DNA from: Clostridiales bacterium
GTDB lineage: Bacteria > Bacillota > Clostridia > Lachnospirales > WQUN01
Assembly (NCBI GenBank): GCA_031271275.1
Contig: JAISWA010000066.1
Location: 1 to 42,326, forward strand
DNA length: 42,326 nt
Direction of reading: 5' to 3'
Shown here: positions 24,271-32,494 of the stretch, piece by piece
Layout of the letters: the number at the start of each line of letters is the position of its first letter
Position numbering within the stretch: position 1 is the stretch's first letter
Notes under the pieces: model-generated
Told to the model about the DNA's origin: nothing
The model's input: the letters and a program-made list of their open reading frames with translations, nothing else
Database searches by the model: none
Position numbers and translations under genes: made by a program

Positions 24271-25848
24271 ATGGGTGAGCTTATGCGGTTTAAAAAAAAC
24301 CAGGCTTTTATTACGGACACCGCCACCGGCCTGCATTGGGCGGCTGAAACCGGCGCCGGCGTCAGTTGGGCGGAAGCGCCCGGTTACCTTGAGAAGCTTA
24401 ACCGCGATAGGTGGGGCGGGCTCAGCGGGTGGCGGCTGCCCACCCGGCGGGAACTGCGCACCGTCATGGATTACGGCGTCACTTCCCCCGCAATGGATTT
24501 GCGCGTGTTTGAAAATATGCCCCTGGGCAATTACTGGTGCGCGGAGGAATACCCCCTGATGGACCGCTCGTGCGCGTGGGTCATTTTTTCGGGACTGGGC
24601 AGTTCCATCGTGATGAACAAAGGGAACAGGGAAAACGTGATTGCCGTAAACGGGCCGGTTTTAAAATCCGATTTCCGGGATATGGGCGGCGGAATTATTC
24701 TGGACGAAGCCTCCGGGCTGATGTGGCAGAAGGGCGAAAACCCGCGTATGCGTCTTACGGACGCGGAAAAATACTGCCGGGAGCTGACCTTGGGCGGCTT
24801 TTCCGACTGGCGGCTGCCCACGCTGAAAGAATTGGGCTCCCTGTTGGACATGTCCTACTCCGGCGGCGGGTGGTATTTTAAAGACTTTTTCCCGGCGGAG
24901 GGGCTGAAGCCCCCGCTTCTGCATTACTTTTCCGGTACGGAATTTGAAAACCATTACGCGTGGGTCATCAATTTCTGCTTTGGCTACGACGGCTACTACG
25001 GCGGCAAAAACGCCAACCTGCTGTTCCGGGCGGTGCGAGGGGAAAAGAGCGGCTGCGAGGCTTCCACGGCGGACGCGGCGTTAAACCGGCGCGTTAATTT
25101 GAAAAACACCGCGCTTTCCAAGGAGGAAACCACCGCCGCCGGTGCGCTGACATGGGAGAGAAAAACGACGGAAGCGGGCATGGGGCTTTACACCCATGAC
25201 GAAGCAAAAGCGTATATCGACGGCTTAAACCGGTCGGCTTACGGCGGGTTTACCGACTGGCGGCTGCCCCGCCGGGAAGAACTTCGCCGGGTTTACGGCG
25301 AGCGCTGGCGGGACACCCTGCCGGAGTTTTATTGGAGCGCGGAGGACGGTCCGGAGCCGTCGCTTGCCTACGGGATTTATTTCGCCTACGGCTGCGCCAT
25401 CTGTTACCCGAAATCCAACCGCTGCAATGTGCGGGCGGTGCGCGGGGCATATAAACCGGCAAAGCTTATTCTGCTTGACAACGGCTGCGTGTTGGACGAA
25501 ACCTCCGGTCTTTACTGGAAGCGGGGCGAAAGCCCGCCGCTGACGTTGGCGGACGCGGAAAAATACTGCGCGGGTTTAAGCATAGGCGGCTTTAACGACT
25601 GGCGCGTGCCGACCATGGGCGAGCTTGCGTCGTTGGTAGATTTAAACGGAAGCCCCGGCGCGTGGTTTGACAAAAGCATGTTCCCGGACACTCAAACTTT
25701 GCCGCAGGGCTTTTATATGTCCTCCACCCCCTTCGGCGGAACCTTCCTTTGGGGCGTAAACTTCCAGTTCGGTTACGACGGGTATTACGCCGACCCGGGC
25801 AGCCCCTACCCTTTCAGGCCGGTGAGGGGAGGCGGACATGAAATTTAA
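24271..25848 (+). CDS. Four tandem DUF1566 (Lcl_C) domains protein
   Basis: 525 residues made of four DUF1566 repeats, each with a W-R-x-P signature: WRLPTRRELRTVMDYG, WRLPTLKELGSLLD, WRLPRREELRRVYG and WRVPTMGELASLVD. Repeats are about 120-130 residues; the second and fourth are most alike (ILDEASGLMWQKGE and VLDETSGLYWKRGE; KYCRELTLGGFSDWR and KYCAGLSIGGFNDWR). DUF1566 folds are C-type-lectin-like and usually lie on secreted or surface proteins, but there is no signal peptide or membrane segment here. Function unknown; ligand binding is likely. ATG 24271 is used, ATG 24283 is an alternative. The 3' end overlaps the RCC1 gene by 11 bases. Confidence 0.8.
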   Translation: MGELMRFKKNQAFITDTATGLHWAAETGAGVSWAEAPGYLEKLNRDRWGGLSGWRLPTRRELRTVMDYGVTSPAMDLRVFENMPLGNYWCAEEYPLMDRSCAWVIFSGLGSSIVMNKGNRENVIAVNGPVLKSDFRDMGGGIILDEASGLMWQKGENPRMRLTDAEKYCRELTLGGFSDWRLPTLKELGSLLDMSYSGGGWYFKDFFPAEGLKPPLLHYFSGTEFENHYAWVINFCFGYDGYYGGKNANLLFRAVRGEKSGCEASTADAALNRRVNLKNTALSKEETTAAGALTWERKTTEAGMGLYTHDEAKAYIDGLNRSAYGGFTDWRLPRREELRRVYGERWRDTLPEFYWSAEDGPEPSLAYGIYFAYGCAICYPKSNRCNVRAVRGAYKPAKLILLDNGCVLDETSGLYWKRGESPPLTLADAEKYCAGLSIGGFNDWRVPTMGELASLVDLNGSPGAWFDKSMFPDTQTLPQGFYMSSTPFGGTFLWGVNFQFGYDGYYADPGSPYPFRPVRGGGHEI

Positions 25849-27916
25849 GCAGGCGTCCCTTTCCGTGGGAATGAAGTACAGCAAATATTTCACCCTGCTT
25901 TTGGGCGAAGATAATACCCTCTGGGGCGCGGGCTCCAATTTTTTCGGGCAGCTCGGCACGGGGAATTTCGACGACTGCCTTGAGGCGACGCCGACCGGGC
26001 TCGGCGGGGTGGTTTCCGTCCGCGCGGGCAACCTTCACTCCGCAGCCCTTACGGAGGGCGGCTCGGTTTTGGGTTTCGGCCTGAACTTTGCCGGTTCCCT
26101 CGGAAGCCTGCCCCCGGGGCATAACCCCGTTCCCAAACCCATACCCGAACTTGCGGGGCTGAAAATCGCGGAAACGGGCGCGGCGGGGGATTTTACCTTC
26201 GCGCTTACGGAGGGCGGCACGCTGTATATATTGGGAAGCGGCGGCGTAAAAAAGCTCGCCGGCATAGCCGCCCTATACCCCGGGGCGAACCAAAGCTGCG
26301 TAAAAACCGGCTCCGGGGAATGGATGATATTTGAAAACGGGAAAGAGCCGGTACCGCTATCGGGCATTAGCGCGGCGGAAATCTGCGAAGTTTCCGTGGG
26401 CAATACCCATATGGCGGCGCTGACAAGCGGGGGGCGCGTCCTTTGCCGGGGGGACAATTTAAGCGGCCAGTTGGGACTGGGTTATGAAGTGGAATACAGC
26501 GCGGGTTTTACGGACATGGGGCTGACGGGGATTGTTTCCGTAGCTTCCGGCGGTTCCCACACCCTCGCGCTGAACGGCGACGGGGCGGTTTACGCCTGGG
26601 GCTTTAATTTCTTCGGGCAGTTGGGCGACGGGACCGGGGAGCGCAAAGCGCCGCAAATAGTGCGGGGACTGCCCCCCGCCGCGTTTATCGCCGCGGGGAC
26701 GTTTAATTCCATGATCGTTACCCGAGACGGGGAAGTATACGGTTGGGGCGGCGACGATTTCGGGCAGTTGGGGGATTCCGCCCGTTCGCAGATACGCGAG
26801 CCGCATTTATTGGAAGGTCTATCGGACATCAAAACGGCTTGCGCGGGTCTGTACCACACCGCGCTGCTGACGGCCGGCGGGAAGCTGTATGTCAACGGGT
26901 GCGACCTTTACGGCCAGTTGGGGGATGGGAAAAACCATACGGGCAGTTGCCGCCCCGCGCTTGTTTTAAGCGGGGTAACGGACGTTTCAGCGGGGGGAAC
27001 CCACACCGCCGTCATTTGCGAAGGCGGGAAAGTGTTGGCGTGGGGCAACAACGCCTGCGGGCAGATTGGGAACGGCAGGGCGGACATAAACCCCGACGGC
27101 AAACTGGGGAACGGGGAGCGGCGCAACGAACCTTTGCCCGTACCGGTTCCGGTTCCACGCGTAAGAATGCTGACGTCGGGGGAAAACCACACCCTGTACC
27201 TTACCCTTACCGGGGAAGTTTACGCCGCGGGGCTTAACCACTTCGGGCAGTTGGGCGACGGCTCCCGGCATAACGGCAGCGTCCCGCTTAAAATACCCGG
27301 GCTTAAAAATATTACCGAAATACACGCCCATAAATTCCGCAGCGCCGCCTTGGATAAGGACGGCAAGCTGTATTGTTGGGGCTACAACGGAAGCGGCGAG
27401 TTGGGAACCGGGGACTCCGAACCGCGTTTTACCCCAACACTTGTTATGGACGGCGTCGAAAAAGTAATTTTGGGCGGATGGTATACGCTTGCCGTAAAAA
27501 AAGACGCCACGGTTTGGGCGTTCGGCATGAACGCGGACGGGCAGTTCGGCGACGGGACCCGCACGGGAAGCCTGACCCCGAAGGAAGTCACCCCCTTTTA
27601 CGGGGCGTTTAAAGACATCGCGGCGGGCGGTTTCCATACGGTTGTATTACGGGAGGACGGGACCGTGTGGACCTGCGGGAAAAACGAGTTCGGCGAACTG
27701 GGCGGCGGCGCGGCGGGAAGCCGTAACCTGCTGACGCGGGTGCAGGGGCTGAAAGACATTGAAAGCATTTCGGCGGGGTGGTTTTGCGTGTTCGCGATAG
27801 CCAAAGGCGGGGAACTCTTTGCCTTCGGGCGCAATAACTTCGGGCAGTTGTTCGGCGCCGACACCAACCGGTACCTGCCGGTAAAAGCGCGGCAAAAAAA
27901 GGAGGCGATTGTATGA
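25838..27916 (+). CDS. RCC1-repeat protein, probable double seven-bladed beta-propeller
   Basis: 692 residues filled with about 13-14 RCC1 repeats of 45-55 residues, each around G-x-N-x-x-GQLG-x-G: for example GSNFFGQLGTG, GFNFFGQLGDG, GCDLYGQLGDG, GNNACGQIGNG, GLNHFGQLGDG and GRNNFGQLFG at the end. The third repeat is worn. The number fits two seven-bladed propellers. Bacterial RCC1 proteins are mostly uncharacterised and often secreted; this one has no signal peptide. GAGGCGGAC precedes ATG 25838. It overlaps the DUF1566 gene by 11 bases and the DJ-1 gene by 4, so these products are probably made in matched amounts and may form a complex. Confidence 0.88.
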   Translation: MKFKQASLSVGMKYSKYFTLLLGEDNTLWGAGSNFFGQLGTGNFDDCLEATPTGLGGVVSVRAGNLHSAALTEGGSVLGFGLNFAGSLGSLPPGHNPVPKPIPELAGLKIAETGAAGDFTFALTEGGTLYILGSGGVKKLAGIAALYPGANQSCVKTGSGEWMIFENGKEPVPLSGISAAEICEVSVGNTHMAALTSGGRVLCRGDNLSGQLGLGYEVEYSAGFTDMGLTGIVSVASGGSHTLALNGDGAVYAWGFNFFGQLGDGTGERKAPQIVRGLPPAAFIAAGTFNSMIVTRDGEVYGWGGDDFGQLGDSARSQIREPHLLEGLSDIKTACAGLYHTALLTAGGKLYVNGCDLYGQLGDGKNHTGSCRPALVLSGVTDVSAGGTHTAVICEGGKVLAWGNNACGQIGNGRADINPDGKLGNGERRNEPLPVPVPVPRVRMLTSGENHTLYLTLTGEVYAAGLNHFGQLGDGSRHNGSVPLKIPGLKNITEIHAHKFRSAALDKDGKLYCWGYNGSGELGTGDSEPRFTPTLVMDGVEKVILGGWYTLAVKKDATVWAFGMNADGQFGDGTRTGSLTPKEVTPFYGAFKDIAAGGFHTVVLREDGTVWTCGKNEFGELGGGAAGSRNLLTRVQGLKDIESISAGWFCVFAIAKGGELFAFGRNNFGQLFGADTNRYLPVKARQKKEAIV

Positions 27917-28464
27917 AGAAAATCGGCGTGTTGGTGGAAAACCGCTTTATCGACCAGGAGATGATTTATTATCAGAACCGGTTCCGGGAAGCGGGTGTTG
28001 ACGCGGATTTTATGACAAGGCTTTGGGAGCAGCCGAAACTGACCTTTAAAGGGTTGGAGCTCGGGATGGAAATGACGGTGGACAAAAGCTTCGAGGATTT
28101 ATGCGAAGGCGCGTTGGAAGAATACGGCGCGTTTATCGTTCCGGCGGGCTATGTGGCGGACATGCTGCTCTATGCCGAGACCCCCGGGGAGTTGTCCCCG
28201 GCGGCGGCTTTCATCCAAAAAATCATGGCTGACCCGGAGATTGTCAAAGCCGCCATCTGCCACTCCCTGTGGCTTTGGACGCCCATCCCCGAATGCTTGC
28301 GGGGACGGCGCGTCACATGCCATAATAACATCATCGGCAGCGTGAAAAACACCGGCGCGATTTATATCGACACCGACACGGTGGTGGACGGCGATTTAAT
28401 CACCGCCCGCACCGGGGGCATGTTCGCGGAACTGGCGAAATTGATACTTGAACGGATGAAATAA
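27913..28464 (+). CDS. Short DJ-1/PfpI-family protein
   Basis: 183 residues, close to the size of classical PfpI/DJ-1 proteins: KKIGVLVENRFIDQE at the start, YGAFIVPAGYVADML (about 71-85), nucleophile elbow AAICHSLWLW with Cys116, and DGDLITARTGGMFAELAKLI near the end, the usual PfpI C-terminus. Possible protease, deglycase, hydrolase or hydratase activity. GGAGG lies 8 bases before ATG 27913, which overlaps the RCC1 stop (ATGA). The kinase gene follows after 4 bases. It is only distantly related to the protein at 21481. Confidence 0.85.
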   Translation: MKKIGVLVENRFIDQEMIYYQNRFREAGVDADFMTRLWEQPKLTFKGLELGMEMTVDKSFEDLCEGALEEYGAFIVPAGYVADMLLYAETPGELSPAAAFIQKIMADPEIVKAAICHSLWLWTPIPECLRGRRVTCHNNIIGSVKNTGAIYIDTDTVVDGDLITARTGGMFAELAKLILERMK

Positions 28465-28468
28465 CCGG

Positions 28469-29929
28469 ATGAAAATGCCATTTCGTTTAAAGCCCCACAA
28501 CCATGCCGCGGCGGAAAGCGGAGGCATTGATTTATTGCGCCCGTTTAAAAGGCTGTTCATCATTTTCAGTGTCATTGTCTTGGCGAGCGGCATGATCGTC
28601 GCCATTTTTTCCGCGGGGCTGATGCGAAGGCAGCTGATTCTCAAGTGCATGTCGGCGGCTTCCACCGTAGCCGTACTAATCTCGGAAGATTCCGACGGGT
28701 ACGCGGCGTTTTTAAAAAATATGAATACGGAATCGGCGTATTACCAACGCGTAAAAACCCTGCTGATGAAACTGAAGCAAGCCAACCTGAGGAATGTGAA
28801 TTACCTGTACACGTCGGCGCGGGCGGACGAAAATACCATGATGTATGTGCTTGACGGGGAGGACCCGGCGGGCGGAATGTTCTCCGCTCCGGGGAAAACG
28901 GCGCAAATGACCGAAGCGGAACGCCGCGCCTACGACGAGCGAAGCGATACCGCGGGGAATGTTTTCGTTAAGAATGAAAACGGCTGGCTGTTAAGCGTCT
29001 GCGTTCCGATTGTACATAAAGACACGGGCGAGCCTTTGGGGATGGCGGTGGCAAATGTAACCGGCGCGCAGTACGGGCAGTTCCTGCTGATATACAGCCT
29101 TCAAACGATCGTGACCCTTTTAGCCGGGCTTGCGGCGTTTGCCCATGCCACCCGGCTGACTTCGGGGAAAACCCGCAGCGCGGTAAACCATAAATTATCG
29201 GAAATGCGCGAGGCGGAAGAAAAGCTCGCCACGGAGAATGAAGCCCTCGACCGGATGAACCGTTTAAAGAATGAGCTGATGACCACCATATCCCACGAGG
29301 CGCGGACGCCGCTTGCGGTGCTCTCGGGCTACGCGAGCCTTGTGGCTTTGGAGCTTAGGGACAAGGGCGCGGACGAGCAAACCACCGCCGACCTTGACAA
29401 CATTGTGGTGGAAGCCATGCGCGTGGCGGATTTAATCGACAGCATGAAGCGGCTTGCCGTTAACAGCTGCGAGTCCACGGAGTATACCCAGTTGGATTTC
29501 ACGGGGTTGGTGACGCAAATCGCGAGCCTGTACAAGCCCATCTTAAAACGGAGCGGCGTGATTTTGAATATAGACATAAAAGACCGGTTCTTTGTGTCCG
29601 GAAACAAAGACGAATTGACGCAGGTGTTTTTTAACGTACTGCAAAACGCCAAAAATCACACGGAAACCGGCAGCGTGACCGTCAGCGCGGAAAGGGAAAG
29701 CAGCCAAATCAAAATCACCGTTTCGGATACCGGAACCGGCATCCCGCCGGAGATTTTACCCCGCATCTTTGAGCGCGGCATATCGGGCCGCCCGGCGGGC
29801 ATGGGCGTCGGGCTTGCCGTAAGCAAGGAAATTATGGAAAAGCACGGCGGAACCATACAGGTGCGCAACAACCCCCATGGAAAAGGCACGGTCGCCACGC
29901 TGACGCTGCCGGAGCACACGGAAACTTAG
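28469..29929 (+). CDS. Membrane sensor histidine kinase
   Basis: 486 residues. TM1 (about 29-50), extracellular Cache-like sensor (about 55-190, containing NVNYLYTSARADENTMMYVLDGEDP), TM2 (about 195-222), a coiled linker, HisKA with His276 (SHEARTPLAVLSGY), then HATPase_c with N-box QNAKNH, DTGTGIPPEILPRIFERG and GMGVGLAVSKEIMEKHGG. No HAMP domain and no receiver. No response regulator gene is adjacent; the OmpR-type regulator at 13494 is a candidate partner. It is the last gene of the second long operon, 4 bases after the DJ-1 gene. The 17-base gap to the convergent methyltransferase shows no terminator. Confidence 0.9.
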   Translation: MKMPFRLKPHNHAAAESGGIDLLRPFKRLFIIFSVIVLASGMIVAIFSAGLMRRQLILKCMSAASTVAVLISEDSDGYAAFLKNMNTESAYYQRVKTLLMKLKQANLRNVNYLYTSARADENTMMYVLDGEDPAGGMFSAPGKTAQMTEAERRAYDERSDTAGNVFVKNENGWLLSVCVPIVHKDTGEPLGMAVANVTGAQYGQFLLIYSLQTIVTLLAGLAAFAHATRLTSGKTRSAVNHKLSEMREAEEKLATENEALDRMNRLKNELMTTISHEARTPLAVLSGYASLVALELRDKGADEQTTADLDNIVVEAMRVADLIDSMKRLAVNSCESTEYTQLDFTGLVTQIASLYKPILKRSGVILNIDIKDRFFVSGNKDELTQVFFNVLQNAKNHTETGSVTVSAERESSQIKITVSDTGTGIPPEILPRIFERGISGRPAGMGVGLAVSKEIMEKHGGTIQVRNNPHGKGTVATLTLPEHTET

Positions 29930-29946
29930 GGCATGCGTCAAACCGC

Positions 29947-30675
29947 TCATGCGCCAACGCCTTTCTTGTTTATAAAATACAGCCACCTTGGAAATTTCCC
30001 CGCCGAAACGAGCGCTTCGACCTCCCGCTGCTCTTTTATCTGCTGTTCCCAGTGATAGCCCATACCTTCATTTTTAAATTCCGATTCCATTTCCACAAAT
30101 AATTTTTTCGATTTTTCCCAAAAGGCCCTATGCTCGCTGATACGGTCAACGGCTTTATAGGCTAACTTGCGGGAAGCCGCCCAACTTCCGACTTCCGCCT
30201 GCTCCGGCGTTGGCGGATCGCCCATTTGTATTCTGGGCGGCTGCGACCAAAAAATACACAGCCTGCCGGCGGGTTTTAAAAGCGTGAATAAACTGTCCAA
30301 TGTTTTTTCCAAATCAACCGCGTAATAAAGGGAATCGAGGGAAATGATTTTATCAAAACTTTCGCCCGCAAAAGGCAGGCGGGTCATATCCGCCAACAGA
30401 AAACGCAAGTTTTCCCGTTCGACCCGCTTAGCGACAGATAAATCTTTTTCGTGGATATCGATTCCCGTAAAATCCGCGCCGGTTTTGTCGCACAGGTATT
30501 CCGTAACGCGCCCGAAACAGCAGCCGATATCCAAAACCCTATCTTCCGGCTTGATTTGCAAGCCGTCCAATAAAATATCCATCTCGTCAACGGTACCCAT
30601 GCCCATCTGCAAAAGGTTCCTGCCGTAAAGCTTTTCACAGAGCCTTGCATATACCGCGCTTTCGTCGTAATACAT
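29947..30675 (-). CDS. Class I SAM-dependent methyltransferase
   Basis: 242 residues. Motif I VLDIGCCFGRVTEYL (about 49-63), acidic end of strand 2 FTGIDIHEKDL, and FDKIISLDSLYYAVDLEKTL after motif II, the pattern of small-molecule methyltransferases of the Methyltransf_11/25 type. The acceptor is unknown. AAGGAGATACCGT precedes ATG 30675; the open frame to 30780 lacks a ribosome site and overlaps the small ORF upstream. It is on the minus strand, convergent with the kinase. Confidence 0.88.
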   Translation of the reverse strand: MYYDESAVYARLCEKLYGRNLLQMGMGTVDEMDILLDGLQIKPEDRVLDIGCCFGRVTEYLCDKTGADFTGIDIHEKDLSVAKRVERENLRFLLADMTRLPFAGESFDKIISLDSLYYAVDLEKTLDSLFTLLKPAGRLCIFWSQPPRIQMGDPPTPEQAEVGSWAASRKLAYKAVDRISEHRAFWEKSKKLFVEMESEFKNEGMGYHWEQQIKEQREVEALVSAGKFPRWLYFINKKGVGA

Positions 30676-30697
30676 ACGGTATCTCCTTTTTATAGGG

Positions 30698-30856
30698 TTA
30701 ATGATAGTTCGATTTCCGCAGGTACCGGTTGAACATTTTCTGATACGCCGCCCACCGCCCGGGTGTTTTGGAAAGCTCATAAATTTTCCCGATATTGTGC
30801 AGCATGGCGGTGGAAAGCAGCAAATCCCAGTTGATATATTTATAGCGCGCGCTCAT
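30698..30856 (-). CDS. Hypothetical 52-residue ORF
   Basis: A complete short frame, MSARYKYINWDLLLSTAML then HNIGKIYELSKTPGRW and AAYQKMFNRYLRKSNYH, ending with TAA 22 bases before the methyltransferase start. GGGAG lies 12 bases upstream of the ATG, which is a little far. The LHNIGKIYEL stretch recalls the H-D of HD-domain hydrolases, so it could be a remnant of one, but the Asp is absent. I do not recognise a family. It fills most of the gap between the methyltransferase and cardiolipin synthase genes. Confidence 0.45.
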   Translation of the reverse strand: MSARYKYINWDLLLSTAMLHNIGKIYELSKTPGRWAAYQKMFNRYLRKSNYH

Positions 30857-30894
30857 ACCATCGGTCAACTCCCTTTACCTACCCGCACCGGGGG

Positions 30895-30922
30895 TTGACG
30901 GGGTTTTTACTTGGGGTAAAAT
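30895..30922 (+). promoter_or_regulatory. Promoter of cardiolipin synthase, predicting a leaderless mRNA
   Basis: TTGACG (30895-30900), a 16-base spacer and TAAAAT (30917-30922). Transcription should start at about 30928-30930, while the ATG is at 30929-30931. No GGAGG-like site precedes the ATG and no other start codon follows soon in frame. Confidence 0.6.
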
Positions 30923-30928
30923 GCCTGT

Positions 30929-32494
30929 ATGAATAAACGTCCGAAAAAGCATTTCCTCCGCTCGCTGCTGCGGCGGCGCATTATCGTAATCTTCCTGCTG
31001 CTGCTGCAACTGACCATTCTCGGCATATTTCTGTTTAACACGAGCCGTCAGTCCGCTTATTTCAACCTTGCGCTCACTTTCGCCAGTTTGTTTGTCGCGC
31101 TCTATGTGGTCAACAACCGTGAAAAAGGCGCGTACAAACTGATCTGGTCGCTGCAGATTCTGGTTTTTCCGTTTTTCGGCGGGCTTTTTTATTTGCTGTT
31201 CCATTTGCAGGGCGCGAAAAAGAAATTCCGCAAGGCGATGGAGGACTGGCAGGATAAAAATCAGCGGCTGTTTTATGTTTCCGGAGACATGCTTTCCGAA
31301 GCAAAGTCCAAGACGCCGGGTCACGCCCCGCTCATGCATTACCTGCAAAAAACGGCGGGCTATCCGCTGTATGGCAAGAGCCGCGCGGTATACCTGTCCA
31401 CCGGCGAGGAAAAATATGAGAAGCTGCTTGCCGAGCTTGAAAAGGCGGAGCGTTATATTTTTTTAGAGTATTTTATTATTCAGGAAGGCAAAATGTGGGA
31501 CGCCGCGTTGGAAATCCTCGCGCGGAAGGTGAACCAGGGGTTGGACGTGCGCGTCATGTACGACGACATGGGCTGTTTTTTAAAGCTGCCGAAAGACTAC
31601 CCCAAGCGCCTTGAGGCGCTCGGCATCCGGTGTACGGTGTTCGGGCCGTTTATTCCGGTGCTCTCCGCGCGGCAGAACAACCGCGACCACCGGAAAATCG
31701 CCGTAATAGACGGGCGCGTGGCTTTCACCGGCGGGGTTAATTTCGCCGACGAATATATCAACGCGGTAGACAGGTTCGGCCATTGGAAAGACACCGCCAT
31801 CATGGTGGAGGGCGAAGCCGCGTGGAGTTTTACGCTGATGTTTTTACAGCTTTGGACGGTTTGTAACACCCATAAAGACAGCGGAGCCCAAGAGGATTAC
31901 GCCCTGTACGACCCGTGGAAAGATATGCCCTGCGCAACGGTTGGCGGCGGATACGTCCAGCCCTACGCGGACAGCCCCATGGACGAGGAGCGCGTGGGGG
32001 AAAACGTGTACCTGCATATTATCAACACGGCAAAGAAATATGTATATATCAACACGCCGTATCTGGTCATAGACGACGTGATGGTCTCGGCGCTGTGCCT
32101 TGCCGCCCGCAGCGGCGTGGACGTGCGTATCGTTACCCCCCACCGCCCCGACAAACGGTATGTCCACGCGGTAACGCGCTCTTTCTACCGGGAACTGATC
32201 CGGTCGGGCGTGCGCGTGTATGAGTACACCGCGGGATTCCTTCACGCGAAATCCTTTGTCTCAGACGACTGCATAGCCACGGTGGGCACCGCCAACCTTG
32301 ACTACCGCAGCCTGTATTTACATTTTGAGTGCGGGCTGTGCGTTTATCAAGAAGACGGCGTGATAGCCGAAATACGCGAAGACTTTCTCGAAATGCTTCC
32401 CCGCTGCGAGGAAGTAACGGAGGAAAACAGCCGTTACGGGTTTTTCGCGCGGTTTATTCAAGACACGCTAAGACTGCTTTCGCCCCTGCTGTAA
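30929..32494 (+). CDS. cls: Cardiolipin synthase, phospholipase D family
   Basis: 521 residues. Two N-terminal membrane helices (about 18-38 and 47-66), then two PLD domains with HKD motifs: HRKIAVIDGRVAFTGGVNFA (about 252) and HAKSFVSDDCIATVGTANLD (about 439). It should join two phosphatidylglycerol molecules into cardiolipin at the membrane. Length is typical for ClsA-type enzymes. The start is fixed by the lack of alternatives, yet there is no clear ribosome site. The 3' end overlaps the convergent TauE/SafE gene by 27 bases. Confidence 0.9.
   Translation: MNKRPKKHFLRSLLRRRIIVIFLLLLQLTILGIFLFNTSRQSAYFNLALTFASLFVALYVVNNREKGAYKLIWSLQILVFPFFGGLFYLLFHLQGAKKKFRKAMEDWQDKNQRLFYVSGDMLSEAKSKTPGHAPLMHYLQKTAGYPLYGKSRAVYLSTGEEKYEKLLAELEKAERYIFLEYFIIQEGKMWDAALEILARKVNQGLDVRVMYDDMGCFLKLPKDYPKRLEALGIRCTVFGPFIPVLSARQNNRDHRKIAVIDGRVAFTGGVNFADEYINAVDRFGHWKDTAIMVEGEAAWSFTLMFLQLWTVCNTHKDSGAQEDYALYDPWKDMPCATVGGGYVQPYADSPMDEERVGENVYLHIINTAKKYVYINTPYLVIDDVMVSALCLAARSGVDVRIVTPHRPDKRYVHAVTRSFYRELIRSGVRVYEYTAGFLHAKSFVSDDCIATVGTANLDYRSLYLHFECGLCVYQEDGVIAEIREDFLEMLPRCEEVTEENSRYGFFARFIQDTLRLLSPLL

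Noticed and set aside
22948..24336. 462-codon minus-strand open frame
   Set aside because: It is the antisense shadow of the ThDP enzyme gene, whose motifs and ribosome site are clear; the antisense protein has no recognisable domain.
17632..25848. Diversity-generating retroelement
   Set aside because: FGE and DUF1566 folds are known targets, but no reverse transcriptase, accessory gene or template repeat is visible in the window; kept only as a check for related strains.
25838..27916. Repeated GGGCAGTTGGGCGACGG-like DNA as a possible CRISPR or tandem repeat array
   Set aside because: The repeats encode the RCC1 signature GQLGDG; spacing follows the protein blades, and no spacers or cas genes are present.
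31915..32223. 102-codon plus-strand frame inside cardiolipin synthase
   Set aside because: Out-of-frame shadow of the second PLD domain.
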